From contig NZ_JAFW01000001.1 of assembly GCF_000526335.1 (NCBI RefSeq), forward strand, positions 1,302,001-1,366,000: a DNA stretch of 64,000 bases, in the 5' to 3' direction. Both the position numbers and the translations under genes were made by a program. How positions within the stretch are numbered: the first letter of the stretch is position 1; the number at the start of each line of letters is the position of its first letter. The notes under the pieces are model-generated. The model ran no database searches. It was given only the letters and a program-made list of their open reading frames with translations, and was not told the DNA's origin. This document shows, one piece after another, positions 25,616 through 33,494 of the stretch. Origin of the DNA: Arthrobacter sp. 31Y (GTDB lineage: Bacteria > Actinomycetota > Actinomycetes > Actinomycetales > Micrococcaceae).

Positions 25616-26418
25616 GATGCGGCCTTCTGGAGTTGAATTACCGACGCGAAACTCGCCACTCCGTCCTGGAAGGGACGGAACGTGGACTCGGCGCCATCGG
25701 TCCATGCCACGGGCAGCTCCACAATGCTGGCGTCGTTGTCCTGCAGCCGAAGGAGCAGCTCCACATCGAAGGCGAACCCGGTGCTGCGGCACTGCACCAT
25801 GGCAGCGGTGAGCGCGTCCCGCTCAAAAAACTTGAAGCCGCATTGGGTGTCTTGGATGCCCTTGACCTTCGACTTGGTCAGAGCCCGGAAGGCCCGGCCA
25901 CCCATCCTGCGCCCGAGGTGTTGCGGCACAACAAAGGTGGAACCCGGGGCGTGACGGGAGGCGATAACCGCTGCTGCCCCGCCAGCCAGATGAGACATGG
26001 TTTCAGTGAGCGTTTCCAGCGGCGTGGCCAGGTCGGCGTCGAAAAAACCCGTGTATCTGGACGTGCCGCTCAGGAGGCCACGGCGGACAGCGGCCCCTTT
26101 CCCGCGACGGGAACACCCCACCAGCGAGATCGGGACTGCATCTCCCTTTTCCCGGGTTTCCCGGGATATGCGGCGGACAACCGCAGCGGTGTCATCCACA
26201 CTGCCGTTGTCCACCACCACAATGCGCGAAGTCCATGGCTGAACTGCCAGAAAATCCACTGTTTGAGTCAGTGTGCTGGAGATCCTTGCTGCCTCGTTGA
26301 AGGCCGGGATGATGACTTCGAGGTCCACGTGGGAGCGACGCAAAGAGACTGGATGTCGTTTTGCCTTAAGTAGACCCCTCCTGCGGGTCTGAACACCATG
26401 CGCGTGAAGCGGAACCAT
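25612..26418 (-). CDS. Family 2 glycosyltransferase, polyprenyl-phosphate sugar synthase type
   Basis: A 268-residue GT-A enzyme resembling dolichyl-phosphate glucosyl/mannosyl transferases. DLEVIIPAFNEAARISSTL opens the nucleotide-binding domain, FFDADLATPLETL holds the metal-binding DxD, and GIQDTQCGFKFFERDA is typical of the Alg5/DPM group. It probably makes the polyprenyl-phosphate sugar used by the GT-C half of the fusion protein downstream. GGAG six bases before the ATG at 26418 decides the start; an in-frame TTG four codons earlier overlaps that site. First gene of the glycan operon. Confidence 0.88.
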   Translation of the reverse strand: MVPLHAHGVQTRRRGLLKAKRHPVSLRRSHVDLEVIIPAFNEAARISSTLTQTVDFLAVQPWTSRIVVVDNGSVDDTAAVVRRISRETREKGDAVPISLVGCSRRGKGAAVRRGLLSGTSRYTGFFDADLATPLETLTETMSHLAGGAAAVIASRHAPGSTFVVPQHLGRRMGGRAFRALTKSKVKGIQDTQCGFKFFERDALTAAMVQCRSTGFAFDVELLLRLQDNDASIVELPVAWTDGAESTFRPFQDGVASFASVIQLQKAAS

Positions 26419-26601
26419 CTGAATCTCCAATATCCGGGAACGGGGGCGTAAATCGTGCTCGCACCTTATGGAGTGGACCCACCACGCAAGTCATGACGCC
26501 GGTCCGGGCGTTGTGTCCAAATGATGGACCTCGCTCACAACTTGCCCTCGGTCCCGGGGCGCTCTGAGCGAAATTGCTGGTTCTGTGTCAGAGCCCGTCT
26601 A

Positions 26602-26607
26602 TAGAGT
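26602..26607 (+). promoter_or_regulatory. TAGAGT -10 box, leaderless start of the oligopeptidase gene
   Basis: TAGAGT is followed by six bases and the ATG at 26614, with no Shine-Dalgarno sequence between. A transcript starting at the ATG is expected. Confidence 0.5.
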
Positions 26608-26613
26608 GGCCAC

Positions 26614-28833
26614 ATGAGCCACACTTCTTCCGCGCCTGCCACTGCCAAGGAACCTACTCTCCATCCTCCTGTCGCCAAGCAGGTCCCCACCCGCCGCGAA
26701 CACCACGGCGATGTGTTCGTGGACAACTACGAGTGGCTCAGGGACAAGGAATCCTCCGAGGTTGTTGACCATCTCACAGCGGAGAACGCCTACCAGGAAG
26801 CGGTCACGGCGCACCAGGAACCGCTCCGCGACGCTATATTCCAGGAGATCAAAGGCCGCACCCAGGAGACGGATCTGTCCGTGCCCAGCCGCAAGGACGG
26901 CTGGTGGTACTACAGCCGTTCGGTGGAGGGCAAGGAGTACAGCATCCAGTGCCGCGTCCTGGCCAACAGCACCGGTGATCCTGTGGCCGACTGGACTCCC
27001 CCTGCGGTTGAAGCAGGCGTCGAACTTCCCGGCGAGCAGGTGCTCCTGGACGGCAACATTGAAGCGGAGGGCAAACCGTTCTTCAGCGTGGGCGGTGCCG
27101 CCGTGACCGTTGACGGCAACCTTTACGCCTACGCAGTGGACAACTCCGGCGACGAACGCTTCACTTTGCGGATCAAGGATCTGCGCACCGGAGAGCTCCT
27201 CCCGGACGTCATTGAGGACATCTTCTACGGGGTGGCTTTCTCCCCGGACGGCACCAGGCTTTTTTACACGGTGGTGGACGATTCGTGGCGGCCCTACCAA
27301 GTGAAGGCCCACCTTCTGGGCACTCCTGTAGCTGAGGATGAAGTGATCTACCAGGAAGACGACGTCGCCATGTGGCTCGGCTTCGATCTCTCCTCCGACC
27401 GCCGCCACCTGGTGTTGAGCATCGGCTGCTCCGAGTTCAGCGAAACGCGGCTGCTCCGGTTCGACGACTACGACGCCGGCCTCAGCACCGTGATTTCCCG
27501 CGACCACCACGTTCTCTACGAGGCCGAGCCTTTCCTCCTTGAGGGCAAGGAAACGCTGCTCCTCACCCACAACAAGGACGCCATCAACTCGATGGTGAGC
27601 CTCGTGGACCCGGCAGAGCTCACCAAGCCGCTGGCCGAGCAGGACTGGCGTACCGTCGTCGAACATTCCCGGGACGTTCGCGTCAACGGCGCGGGCGTGA
27701 CGTCCACGCACCTGGTGTTGTCCGTCCGCAAGGACACGATTGAGCGCGTGCAGGTACTCCCACTGACCGGTTTGGGCACAGCTACTCAAGGGGCTCCCGT
27801 GGAGCCGGCCTTCGATGAAGAGCTCTACACCGCAGGCGTTTCCGGCTCTGACTACGAAGCCCCGGTGATCCGCATGGGGTATACCTCATACTTCACGCCG
27901 TCACGCGTCTACGACTTCGTCCTGCCAACATCAGAGCAGCCCCGTGGCGAATTGCTGCTTCGCAAGGAAAGCCCGGTATTGGGCGGCTACTCGGCAACGG
28001 ATTACGTCGCCACCCGCGAATGGGCAACGGCCGACGACGGCACAAAGGTGCCGTTGTCAGTGCTGCGTCACGCTTCGGTCCCGCAGGACGGCACTGCCGC
28101 CGGGCTGGTTTACGGTTATGGCTCCTACGAAATGAGCATGGATCCGGGCTTTGGCGTGGCCCGTTTGTCCCTCCTGGACCGCGGAATCGTCATGGTGATT
28201 GCCCACATCCGCGGCGGCGGTGAACTTGGACGCACGTGGTACGAGGACGGCAAGAAGTTCACCAAGAAGAACACGTTCACGGACTTCATTGCAGCCACGG
28301 ACTGGCTGGCAGGTTCCGGATGGGTTGACCCTTCGCGTGTAGCTGCCATGGGTGGATCCGCTGGAGGCCTGCTCATGGGCGCGGTAGCAAACATGGCCCC
28401 TGAAAAGTACGCTGCCGTGGTGGCTCAGGTGCCGTTCGTGGATGCCCTGACCACCATCCTGGACCCTGAGCTTCCGCTGTCCGCCTTGGAATGGGAGGAA
28501 TGGGGCAACCCCATCACTGACCCCGAGGCGTACGCCTACATGAAGTCCTACACTCCGTACGAGAATGTGAAGGCTGCGCCCTACCCCAAGATCGCCGCTG
28601 TGACATCGTTCAATGACACCAGGGTGCTGTACGTTGAGCCGGCCAAGTGGGTCCAGGCGCTGCGCTCCGCGTCCACAGGTTCCGAGCCGATCGTCATGAA
28701 GATCGAAATGGATGGTGGCCATGGCGGTGCATCCGGCCGGTACGTGCAGTGGCGCGAGCGGGCATGGGACTATGCGTTCATCGCAGATTCCCTCGGTGCC
28801 ACGGAACTGCTCCCCGGCGCCGGACTCAAGTAA
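26614..28833 (+). CDS. ptrB: Oligopeptidase B (S9 family serine peptidase)
   Basis: A 739-residue cytosolic prolyl-oligopeptidase-family enzyme that cuts short peptides after basic residues. The first 410 residues form the beta-propeller that excludes large proteins. The C-terminal alpha/beta-hydrolase domain has HIRGGGELGRTWYEDGKK, the nucleophile motif MGGSAGGLLMG with Ser near residue 582, and DGGHGGASGRY with the catalytic His near residue 701. Length and motifs fit oligopeptidase B rather than prolyl oligopeptidase. It is a single gene, converging on a methyltransferase gene across a long hairpin. Confidence 0.93.
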   Translation: MSHTSSAPATAKEPTLHPPVAKQVPTRREHHGDVFVDNYEWLRDKESSEVVDHLTAENAYQEAVTAHQEPLRDAIFQEIKGRTQETDLSVPSRKDGWWYYSRSVEGKEYSIQCRVLANSTGDPVADWTPPAVEAGVELPGEQVLLDGNIEAEGKPFFSVGGAAVTVDGNLYAYAVDNSGDERFTLRIKDLRTGELLPDVIEDIFYGVAFSPDGTRLFYTVVDDSWRPYQVKAHLLGTPVAEDEVIYQEDDVAMWLGFDLSSDRRHLVLSIGCSEFSETRLLRFDDYDAGLSTVISRDHHVLYEAEPFLLEGKETLLLTHNKDAINSMVSLVDPAELTKPLAEQDWRTVVEHSRDVRVNGAGVTSTHLVLSVRKDTIERVQVLPLTGLGTATQGAPVEPAFDEELYTAGVSGSDYEAPVIRMGYTSYFTPSRVYDFVLPTSEQPRGELLLRKESPVLGGYSATDYVATREWATADDGTKVPLSVLRHASVPQDGTAAGLVYGYGSYEMSMDPGFGVARLSLLDRGIVMVIAHIRGGGELGRTWYEDGKKFTKKNTFTDFIAATDWLAGSGWVDPSRVAAMGGSAGGLLMGAVANMAPEKYAAVVAQVPFVDALTTILDPELPLSALEWEEWGNPITDPEAYAYMKSYTPYENVKAAPYPKIAAVTSFNDTRVLYVEPAKWVQALRSASTGSEPIVMKIEMDGGHGGASGRYVQWRERAWDYAFIADSLGATELLPGAGLK

Positions 28834-28897
28834 GAGTTTTTGTACAGCTGATGCCCTTATGGGCCCGTGTTAAGGGCATTAGCTGTACAAAAACTCT
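28833..28897. terminator. Bidirectional terminator hairpin between convergent genes
   Basis: Two 27-base arms (28833-28859 and 28871-28897) are complementary except for one G-U type position, with an 11-base loop. The left arm begins in the stop codon of the oligopeptidase gene and the right arm ends in that of the methyltransferase. T runs in the outer arms would serve both directions. The arm sequence recurs at 63065-63125. Confidence 0.85.
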
Positions 28898-29706
28898 CAG
28901 TGTTGGCGGGCCCGCAGCAGTGCGTAGTAGCCCGGGATGAGATCCGGAGACGAGGGATTGCTCAACGGGCGCGTCTCGATGCTCGCTGAACCTTCCTCCA
29001 CGAGGTTCCAGTCCGCCGTCGGGAAGGCCTTGGCCCGTTGCGCGGCACCGAAACGGCCGGGCATGGGCAGTCCACGGATTGCCCCCTCGAGCGGCGCGGG
29101 AATGGATTTTCGCGTGGCTCCGAGGTGGCTGACGTAGTCCACGGGAGTGCCCGGGAAGTTGGTCTCGGCCAGGAAAACGCCACCGCGGGTCCCGACGACG
29201 GGCAGCAGGTTCGCGGCCAAAGCGGCCTGGCCGCTGCGGTCCAGTACGTGCAGGACACCGCGGATGAACACGTTCGCGTTCCCTGTCCAGCCCGCGGCCT
29301 CGAGGGCCGTTTCCACGGTCTGCGCAGCGTCAGGTGCTGTCATGTCGCACACTGCGAATGCCGCCGTCGTTATCCCTGCGGCCTCCTGCCGGGCGCGGTC
29401 CACGGCATGGGAGGAGTAGTCGAGCCCCAGGGCGAGCGGAAAGTGTTGCGCCAGGAGCCGGGTGAAACTACCATTCCCGCACCCCACATCCACTACGGGG
29501 ATGGTGGGATCCAGCTGCAACAGGCGAGGAAGGTAGCCATTGAGCTCATGGGCGCTTCCCGAATCCCACAAGACATCGCCGGTGGCACCGGTTGAACGGA
29601 CATTGCCCCAAAACTGGTCCCAGGCTGTGCGCGGATCTTTGGGGGCGGCCGAGGAAAGCCTGATGAGCCGGGGTATCAGCAGGTACTTTCTGAGCGCGGA
29701 GAACAT
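28897..29706 (-). CDS. Class I SAM-dependent methyltransferase, substrate unknown
   Basis: A 269-residue Rossmann-fold protein. VVDVGCGNGSFTRLLA is the glycine-rich SAM motif I, LGLDYSSHAVDRAR the acidic loop of motif II, and AFAVCDMTA the adenine-contacting strand. The C-terminal third, with PMPGRFGAAQRAKAFPTADWNLVEEG, is outside the common core and gives no substrate clue. TATATT lies six bases before the ATG, so the transcript may be leaderless, though GGAGG directly touches the start. The gene sits upstream of the convergent terminator and downstream of a small regulator-like gene. Confidence 0.82.
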   Translation of the reverse strand: MFSALRKYLLIPRLIRLSSAAPKDPRTAWDQFWGNVRSTGATGDVLWDSGSAHELNGYLPRLLQLDPTIPVVDVGCGNGSFTRLLAQHFPLALGLDYSSHAVDRARQEAAGITTAAFAVCDMTAPDAAQTVETALEAAGWTGNANVFIRGVLHVLDRSGQAALAANLLPVVGTRGGVFLAETNFPGTPVDYVSHLGATRKSIPAPLEGAIRGLPMPGRFGAAQRAKAFPTADWNLVEEGSASIETRPLSNPSSPDLIPGYYALLRARQH

Positions 29707-29712
29707 CCTCCA

Positions 29713-29718
29713 AATATA
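29713..29718 (-). promoter_or_regulatory. TATATT -10 box before the methyltransferase gene
   Basis: On the minus strand TATATT is followed by six bases and the ATG at 29706. The six bases are TGGAGG, too close to act as a normal Shine-Dalgarno sequence, which favours a leaderless transcript. Confidence 0.45.
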
Positions 29719-29725
29719 TGGGGCG

Positions 29726-30109
29726 CTACGCCTCCACCAACCACTCCAACGCTTCTGTTTCGGAGGTGAAGAATTTGGTAGGGCATGGCGGCTTCATGAT
29801 CCCCAGGAAGAAATTGGCAATGACCCTGTCCACCGGGGACGAGCCCCAGAGGGCAATCCGGGAAGCCTGACAGGGTTTGGCAAAGACAGACCGGGCGCCC
29901 CGGGTGACATCGTCCGTGGTTGCCATGTCAACAATCATGGGGTGCCGGTCCGTTCCGCAGAGTTCATTGACCTTGTCCATGGCCCTTTGCGCATCCGATT
30001 CCTTGATCCGGGCACCGCGCGGCCACGTCAGGCGCAGGATCCCGGGCTCCTCGAGTTCCAACTCGAACGTCACCTCTTGGTGGTCTTGCGGTGTAGCTGG
30101 GTGGTCCAC
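29726..30109 (-). CDS. DUF7793/STAS-like small protein
   Basis: A 127-residue protein with alternating strands and helices like the STAS/SpoIIAA fold. LRLTWPRGARIKESDAQRAM, HPMIVDMATTDDVTRGA and LWGSSPVDRVIANFFLG are the recognisable parts, the last followed by a PPCPTKFFTSETEALEWL tail seen in a Micrococcaceae family whose function I do not know. I chose GTG at 30109 because AGGAG lies four bases upstream; the frame extends 36 codons further but that part looks non-coding. Such proteins are often regulatory binding partners. Confidence 0.65.
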   Translation of the reverse strand: MDHPATPQDHQEVTFELELEEPGILRLTWPRGARIKESDAQRAMDKVNELCGTDRHPMIVDMATTDDVTRGARSVFAKPCQASRIALWGSSPVDRVIANFFLGIMKPPCPTKFFTSETEALEWLVEA

Positions 30110-30326
30110 AATTCTCCTCGCGCAATCAAGACAGTTGCCGGAAGAACCAGGACGGATCCCCGCGATCACTCCCTCAAGGCTGTCGAATCCCGGAGCCAAA
30201 GTAAAGGTGTGTCCCACGACTCAGAAAGCCCATTTCCACGTGGGCGGCCGCTGGCCCCGATGCCGCTGATAGGGTGTTGCCAAATCCTGAATCACTGCGG
30301 ACGAATGTTGGAACGGAAGGGGCTCA

Positions 30327-31970
30327 GTGGACCAGACCGTTGCCGGGGAACAGCATGCCTCGCATTCGGCTGTCGTGGCGGACTCAGACCATGACCGTTT
30401 GGCGGCCACTACGTCCGCGCTTGATGCCGCGGGATTCCACGTATTCCCCGCCACGGACACTGCCTCCATGACCCTCCATCTTCAGCAGCAACACCCCTCA
30501 GTGGTGGTTGCCGAGAATTCCCTCGCTCACGGGCTAGGCAGTCCCGGAGTTCCTGTGCTCCTGCTCCTTGATGAGCAGGATTCCGTGGACTTGGAAGAAG
30601 TGGAGTCCTGGCGCGTAGCGGACTACGTCATCACCCCGGTGCGTCCTGGGGAACTCGTCCACCGGGTTCAAACCCTGATTGGACGTGCACGGGAACGTGC
30701 GCGCTCCCGAAGCGAGATCGAAGCGCTGCGGGAAAGCCTCCGAAACGTCTCATCGGCAATCCGGCGGACCAATGATCCGCAGCTGATCGCAGAGCACGTG
30801 GTCCAGGGTTTTGGCGTGGCCCTGGGCGTGGACCATGTGTGGTTCGCTACTTTCCGCGATGAACGGGTCCCCAGCATCCGTGCTCAATGGAACCGTCCCG
30901 GCCTTCCGCTGCTGCCCGCCAGGTTGGGCGAAAGCGAGAACATCATCTCTGAGACCGCCAACAGGCTTTGGGCTGACGCTGACGTCCTTGCCGTGGCGGA
31001 CCACCGGGAAGACCCCGACTCCAAGATCGCCAAGGCACTGAGGGAATGGTCCGGCGAGCTCCACGCTGTATCCACCGTGCTGCTCCCCGTTGGCGAAGGC
31101 GCTTCCGCCATGGGAATCATCCTCTTGTCCACTGTGCAGGAGCGGCACGACTGGACCCGTCCTGAGATCGCCTTGATGCAGCACGTTGCCGGGAACGTAG
31201 CCCACGGGCTCATCCAAGGCCACCTCATCAGCGCCCAACAGCGTGTCCTGCACCAACTACGGCAACTGGACAAGGCTAAGACAGACTTCCTGGCCACGGT
31301 AAACCACGAGCTGCGGACACCTTTGACCTCCATTACTGCCTACCTGGACATGATCCAGGACGGCTCCGGGGGGCCGGTTCCCGACGGCATCAGGAAAATG
31401 CTGGAAGTCATTGCCCGGAACTCGGACCGCCTGCGCAGGCTCATTGAGGACATGCTCACGGTCTCCATGCAGGACGGCAGCAACCTGGACCTTAAGCCGG
31501 TGGACATCGACAAACTCCTCCAGGTGGTGGTGGCAACGCTCCGGCCACTGGCAGAGTCCCGCCACGTCTCCGTGTCCTTCACCGAGGCCGCCGAGGACAT
31601 AGAGGTCACGGCAGACGAAGCAAAGCTGGAACAGGTGTTCACGAACATCGTGGCCAACGCCATCAAGTTCACTCCCGAAGGCGGCCGCGTTGGCATCACC
31701 AGCGCCTTGTCAGCCGCCCAGGACGGCGGTCCTGCAGCGCTCGTCCGGATTGCGGACAACGGCCTGGGTATCCCTGAGCACGATCTCCCGCACATCCTGA
31801 CTCGGTTCTACCGTGCCTCCAATGCCACCTCAGCGGCAGTGCCCGGCAGCGGGCTGGGTCTGGCAATCGCCAACGACATCATCAGCCGCCACATGGGGCG
31901 CATGGTCTTCGACTCCATCTTGGGGTCCGGAACCACGGTATCGGTGGAGTTGCCGGTGGGCGGACCATAA
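30327..31970 (+). CDS. Soluble sensor histidine kinase with degenerate receiver and GAF domain
   Basis: A 547-residue cytoplasmic kinase. Residues 1-115 look like a receiver domain, but the phospho-acceptor position reads VVVAENS, so the Asp is missing and this is probably a pseudo-receiver. Residues about 150-300 are a GAF-type sensor. The kinase core follows with VNHELRTPLTSI (His327), an N box NIVANAIKFTPEGG, and PGSGLGLAIANDII. The start is GTG, preceded by AAGGGG. No response regulator is adjacent, so it is an orphan kinase in this window. The ligand of the GAF domain is unknown. Confidence 0.9.
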   Translation: MDQTVAGEQHASHSAVVADSDHDRLAATTSALDAAGFHVFPATDTASMTLHLQQQHPSVVVAENSLAHGLGSPGVPVLLLLDEQDSVDLEEVESWRVADYVITPVRPGELVHRVQTLIGRARERARSRSEIEALRESLRNVSSAIRRTNDPQLIAEHVVQGFGVALGVDHVWFATFRDERVPSIRAQWNRPGLPLLPARLGESENIISETANRLWADADVLAVADHREDPDSKIAKALREWSGELHAVSTVLLPVGEGASAMGIILLSTVQERHDWTRPEIALMQHVAGNVAHGLIQGHLISAQQRVLHQLRQLDKAKTDFLATVNHELRTPLTSITAYLDMIQDGSGGPVPDGIRKMLEVIARNSDRLRRLIEDMLTVSMQDGSNLDLKPVDIDKLLQVVVATLRPLAESRHVSVSFTEAAEDIEVTADEAKLEQVFTNIVANAIKFTPEGGRVGITSALSAAQDGGPAALVRIADNGLGIPEHDLPHILTRFYRASNATSAAVPGSGLGLAIANDIISRHMGRMVFDSILGSGTTVSVELPVGGP

Positions 31971-32092
31971 AGCACTCGGCAGCCGGCTGGTGGGTAGTTA
32001 AGTGTGGTCTGCGGCTATGACAGCGGTGTCAAAGCCAGGCTCCAAAGATTTGTTCTGCGGTCACTAATGATCGACATCCAACGAAACAAAAC

Positions 32093-32122
32093 TGATGCCC
32101 CGGGCAGCAGCCCGGGGCATCA
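32093..32122 (-). terminator. Strong intrinsic terminator of the small secreted peptide gene
   Basis: Perfect 13-base arms (32093-32105 and 32110-32122) enclose AGCA. On the minus strand the hairpin is followed by AGTTTTGTTT, a good U tract, so it terminates the peptide gene transcript. Confidence 0.85.
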
Positions 32123-32161
32123 ATTTAGCTCGTGAGGCCTTGAGAGGCGCTCCCCCAATGT

Positions 32162-32332
32162 TTAGTTCGGCCACCAACCGATGCTGGTGGTGTTCGTCTT
32201 ACCTGTGGTGGTGCTGTTCGGCCACCAGCCAATTGCCGTGCTGTCTTGCGTAGGCTCGGCATTGGCCGGGGCAGCGAATCCGGTTACTGCCAGAACCGCC
32301 GCCATGAGCAGGGTTGCCGCAAATTTTTTCAT
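32162..32332 (-). CDS. Secreted repeat peptide precursor (candidate signalling peptide)
   Basis: A 56-residue precursor. Residues 1-25 are a signal peptide (two lysines, hydrophobic core, APANA before the cut). The predicted mature chain of 31 residues contains the hexapeptide IGWWPN twice, at 34-39 and at the very C-terminus (51-56), separated by a Ser/Thr-rich spacer. The two copies differ at the DNA level only by silent changes, which suggests selection on the peptide. GAAAGGG eight bases upstream supports the ATG at 32332. It has its own terminator and is divergent from a TPR-type gene. Short precursors with repeated C-terminal peptides resemble Phr-type pheromones; that function is inferred. 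Confidence 0.7.
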   Translation of the reverse strand: MKKFAATLLMAAVLAVTGFAAPANAEPTQDSTAIGWWPNSTTTGKTNTTSIGWWPN

Positions 32333-32370
32333 CCGCTGTGCCCTTTCGTACTGATGCGAATTTGTTGACT

Positions 32371-32389
32371 GTGACTTGAATAAAGTCAC
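32371..32389. promoter_or_regulatory. Inverted repeat between the divergent peptide and TPR genes
   Basis: GTGACTT and AAGTCAC (32371-32377 and 32383-32389) flank five bases as a perfect palindrome, just downstream of a minus-strand TATAGT (32398-32403) that could be the -10 box of the peptide gene. It may be an operator or a 5' UTR hairpin. Candidate only. Confidence 0.45.
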
Positions 32390-32427
32390 GGGGCAAACTA
32401 TACGAGCTTTTCTTCCGCAATGACATG

Positions 32428-32433
32428 GATAAT
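32428..32433 (+). promoter_or_regulatory. GATAAT -10 box, leaderless start of the TPR gene
   Basis: GATAAT is followed by six bases and the ATG at 32440, so the likely start is five codons after the first in-frame ATG at 32425. No Shine-Dalgarno sequence precedes either ATG. Confidence 0.45.
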
Positions 32434-32439
32434 GGGCAT

Positions 32440-33492
32440 ATGCAAAGTCCCCACCTGGCCCCCCACCTTGTTGCCGGACTCAATGCACGCGCCAAATGGA
32501 AAGCGCGAGACTTTGACGAGGCCTTCCGGATGGCTGCCGAGGCAGCTGAGCTGGCCCGCGACGCCGGCGACGAACCTGCCTGGTGGAACATGCGCTACCT
32601 GCAGGCGGAATGCCTCCGCGATCAAGGAAGGATCGAAGAATACCTGGCACTTGCCATCGCCCTGAATGATCACAGTCTTACCGCCTCCTCCCCCGAGCTC
32701 GGCGCCAAGGCAGGAACAATGGTGGCCATTGGGCTCCAAGGCCTCGGGCGGCTGGCCGAAGCCGCAACCATGGCGTCCGACGCGGCAAAACTCGCCGCTA
32801 GGGACTCCGATCTTCTCTACGTCCAGGTCCTGGCCCAACGCGCCCTCATCGCAGCACTGGCGGAGAGCCGGCTGCTGGATGATGCATGGCGGGAATGTCT
32901 TGTTCTGGAGACCTTGATTACCGATGACGTCGATGAAGACACCGCGGGCAAGGGGTACTGGGTGATCGGCAACGTTGCTTTCCTAGCTGACCGGGTAGCG
33001 GATGGGAGCCGGTACCACGATCTGGCCGCAGAAAGGCTTTCCCCGTCAAAGGATGTTGATTTGTGGGCACGCTTCAACCGCGCCTCAGCTGAAATGCGCC
33101 TACAGGCGAAACTCGGTGACGCGGCCACACTTCGCTGCATTGAGAGAGCAGAACTCGCAACGGACATTGTGGGCGGTTCAGAGCGGGATCACTTGGAAAT
33201 GTCCTTGGTCCGTGCCCATTGGAATTACCTCGCCGGTGATATGCAGGAAGCCTTGGCGATCCTGGAACCGCTGTGCGCCCGATCCTCCATTCTGGCCACC
33301 CAAACGTCCGCCGAAGCGCATTTCCTTTTTGGGCGGACTTTGCTGGCATCCCAACGAATTGATGAAGGCCTTGTTGCTTTCGAAGAAGCAGCAAAACTTT
33401 TCGAACAGGCGGCTTTGCCGGAGCGCAGTGCAGCCGTTCGGGAGTATCATCGGCAGAGTCTCGGGCGCCGGGGCGGGCCGCACGGGGGGTGA
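32440..33492 (+). CDS. TPR-like helical repeat protein (Rap-like architecture)
   Basis: A soluble protein of about 350 residues made almost entirely of helix pairs. Repeats with the TPR spacing of small and large residues are visible, for example AFRMAAEAAELARDAGDEPAWWN, AATMASDAAKLAARDSDLLYVQ and GLVAFEEAAKLFEQAALPERSA. There is no HTH or enzymatic domain. TPR proteins bind other proteins or short peptides; the size is close to Bacillus Rap proteins (about 380). It lies divergent from a secreted repeat peptide gene and its last codons overlap the region of the following GGDEF-EAL gene, so it may sense the peptide and control cyclic-di-GMP turnover. Confidence 0.7.
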   Translation: MQSPHLAPHLVAGLNARAKWKARDFDEAFRMAAEAAELARDAGDEPAWWNMRYLQAECLRDQGRIEEYLALAIALNDHSLTASSPELGAKAGTMVAIGLQGLGRLAEAATMASDAAKLAARDSDLLYVQVLAQRALIAALAESRLLDDAWRECLVLETLITDDVDEDTAGKGYWVIGNVAFLADRVADGSRYHDLAAERLSPSKDVDLWARFNRASAEMRLQAKLGDAATLRCIERAELATDIVGGSERDHLEMSLVRAHWNYLAGDMQEALAILEPLCARSSILATQTSAEAHFLFGRTLLASQRIDEGLVAFEEAAKLFEQAALPERSAAVREYHRQSLGRRGGPHGG

Positions 33493-33494
33493 GG

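Noticed and set aside
26599..27789. Long minus-strand frame opposite the oligopeptidase gene
   Set aside because: Opposite a clear S9 peptidase, no start signal and no recognisable domain; a codon-bias shadow.
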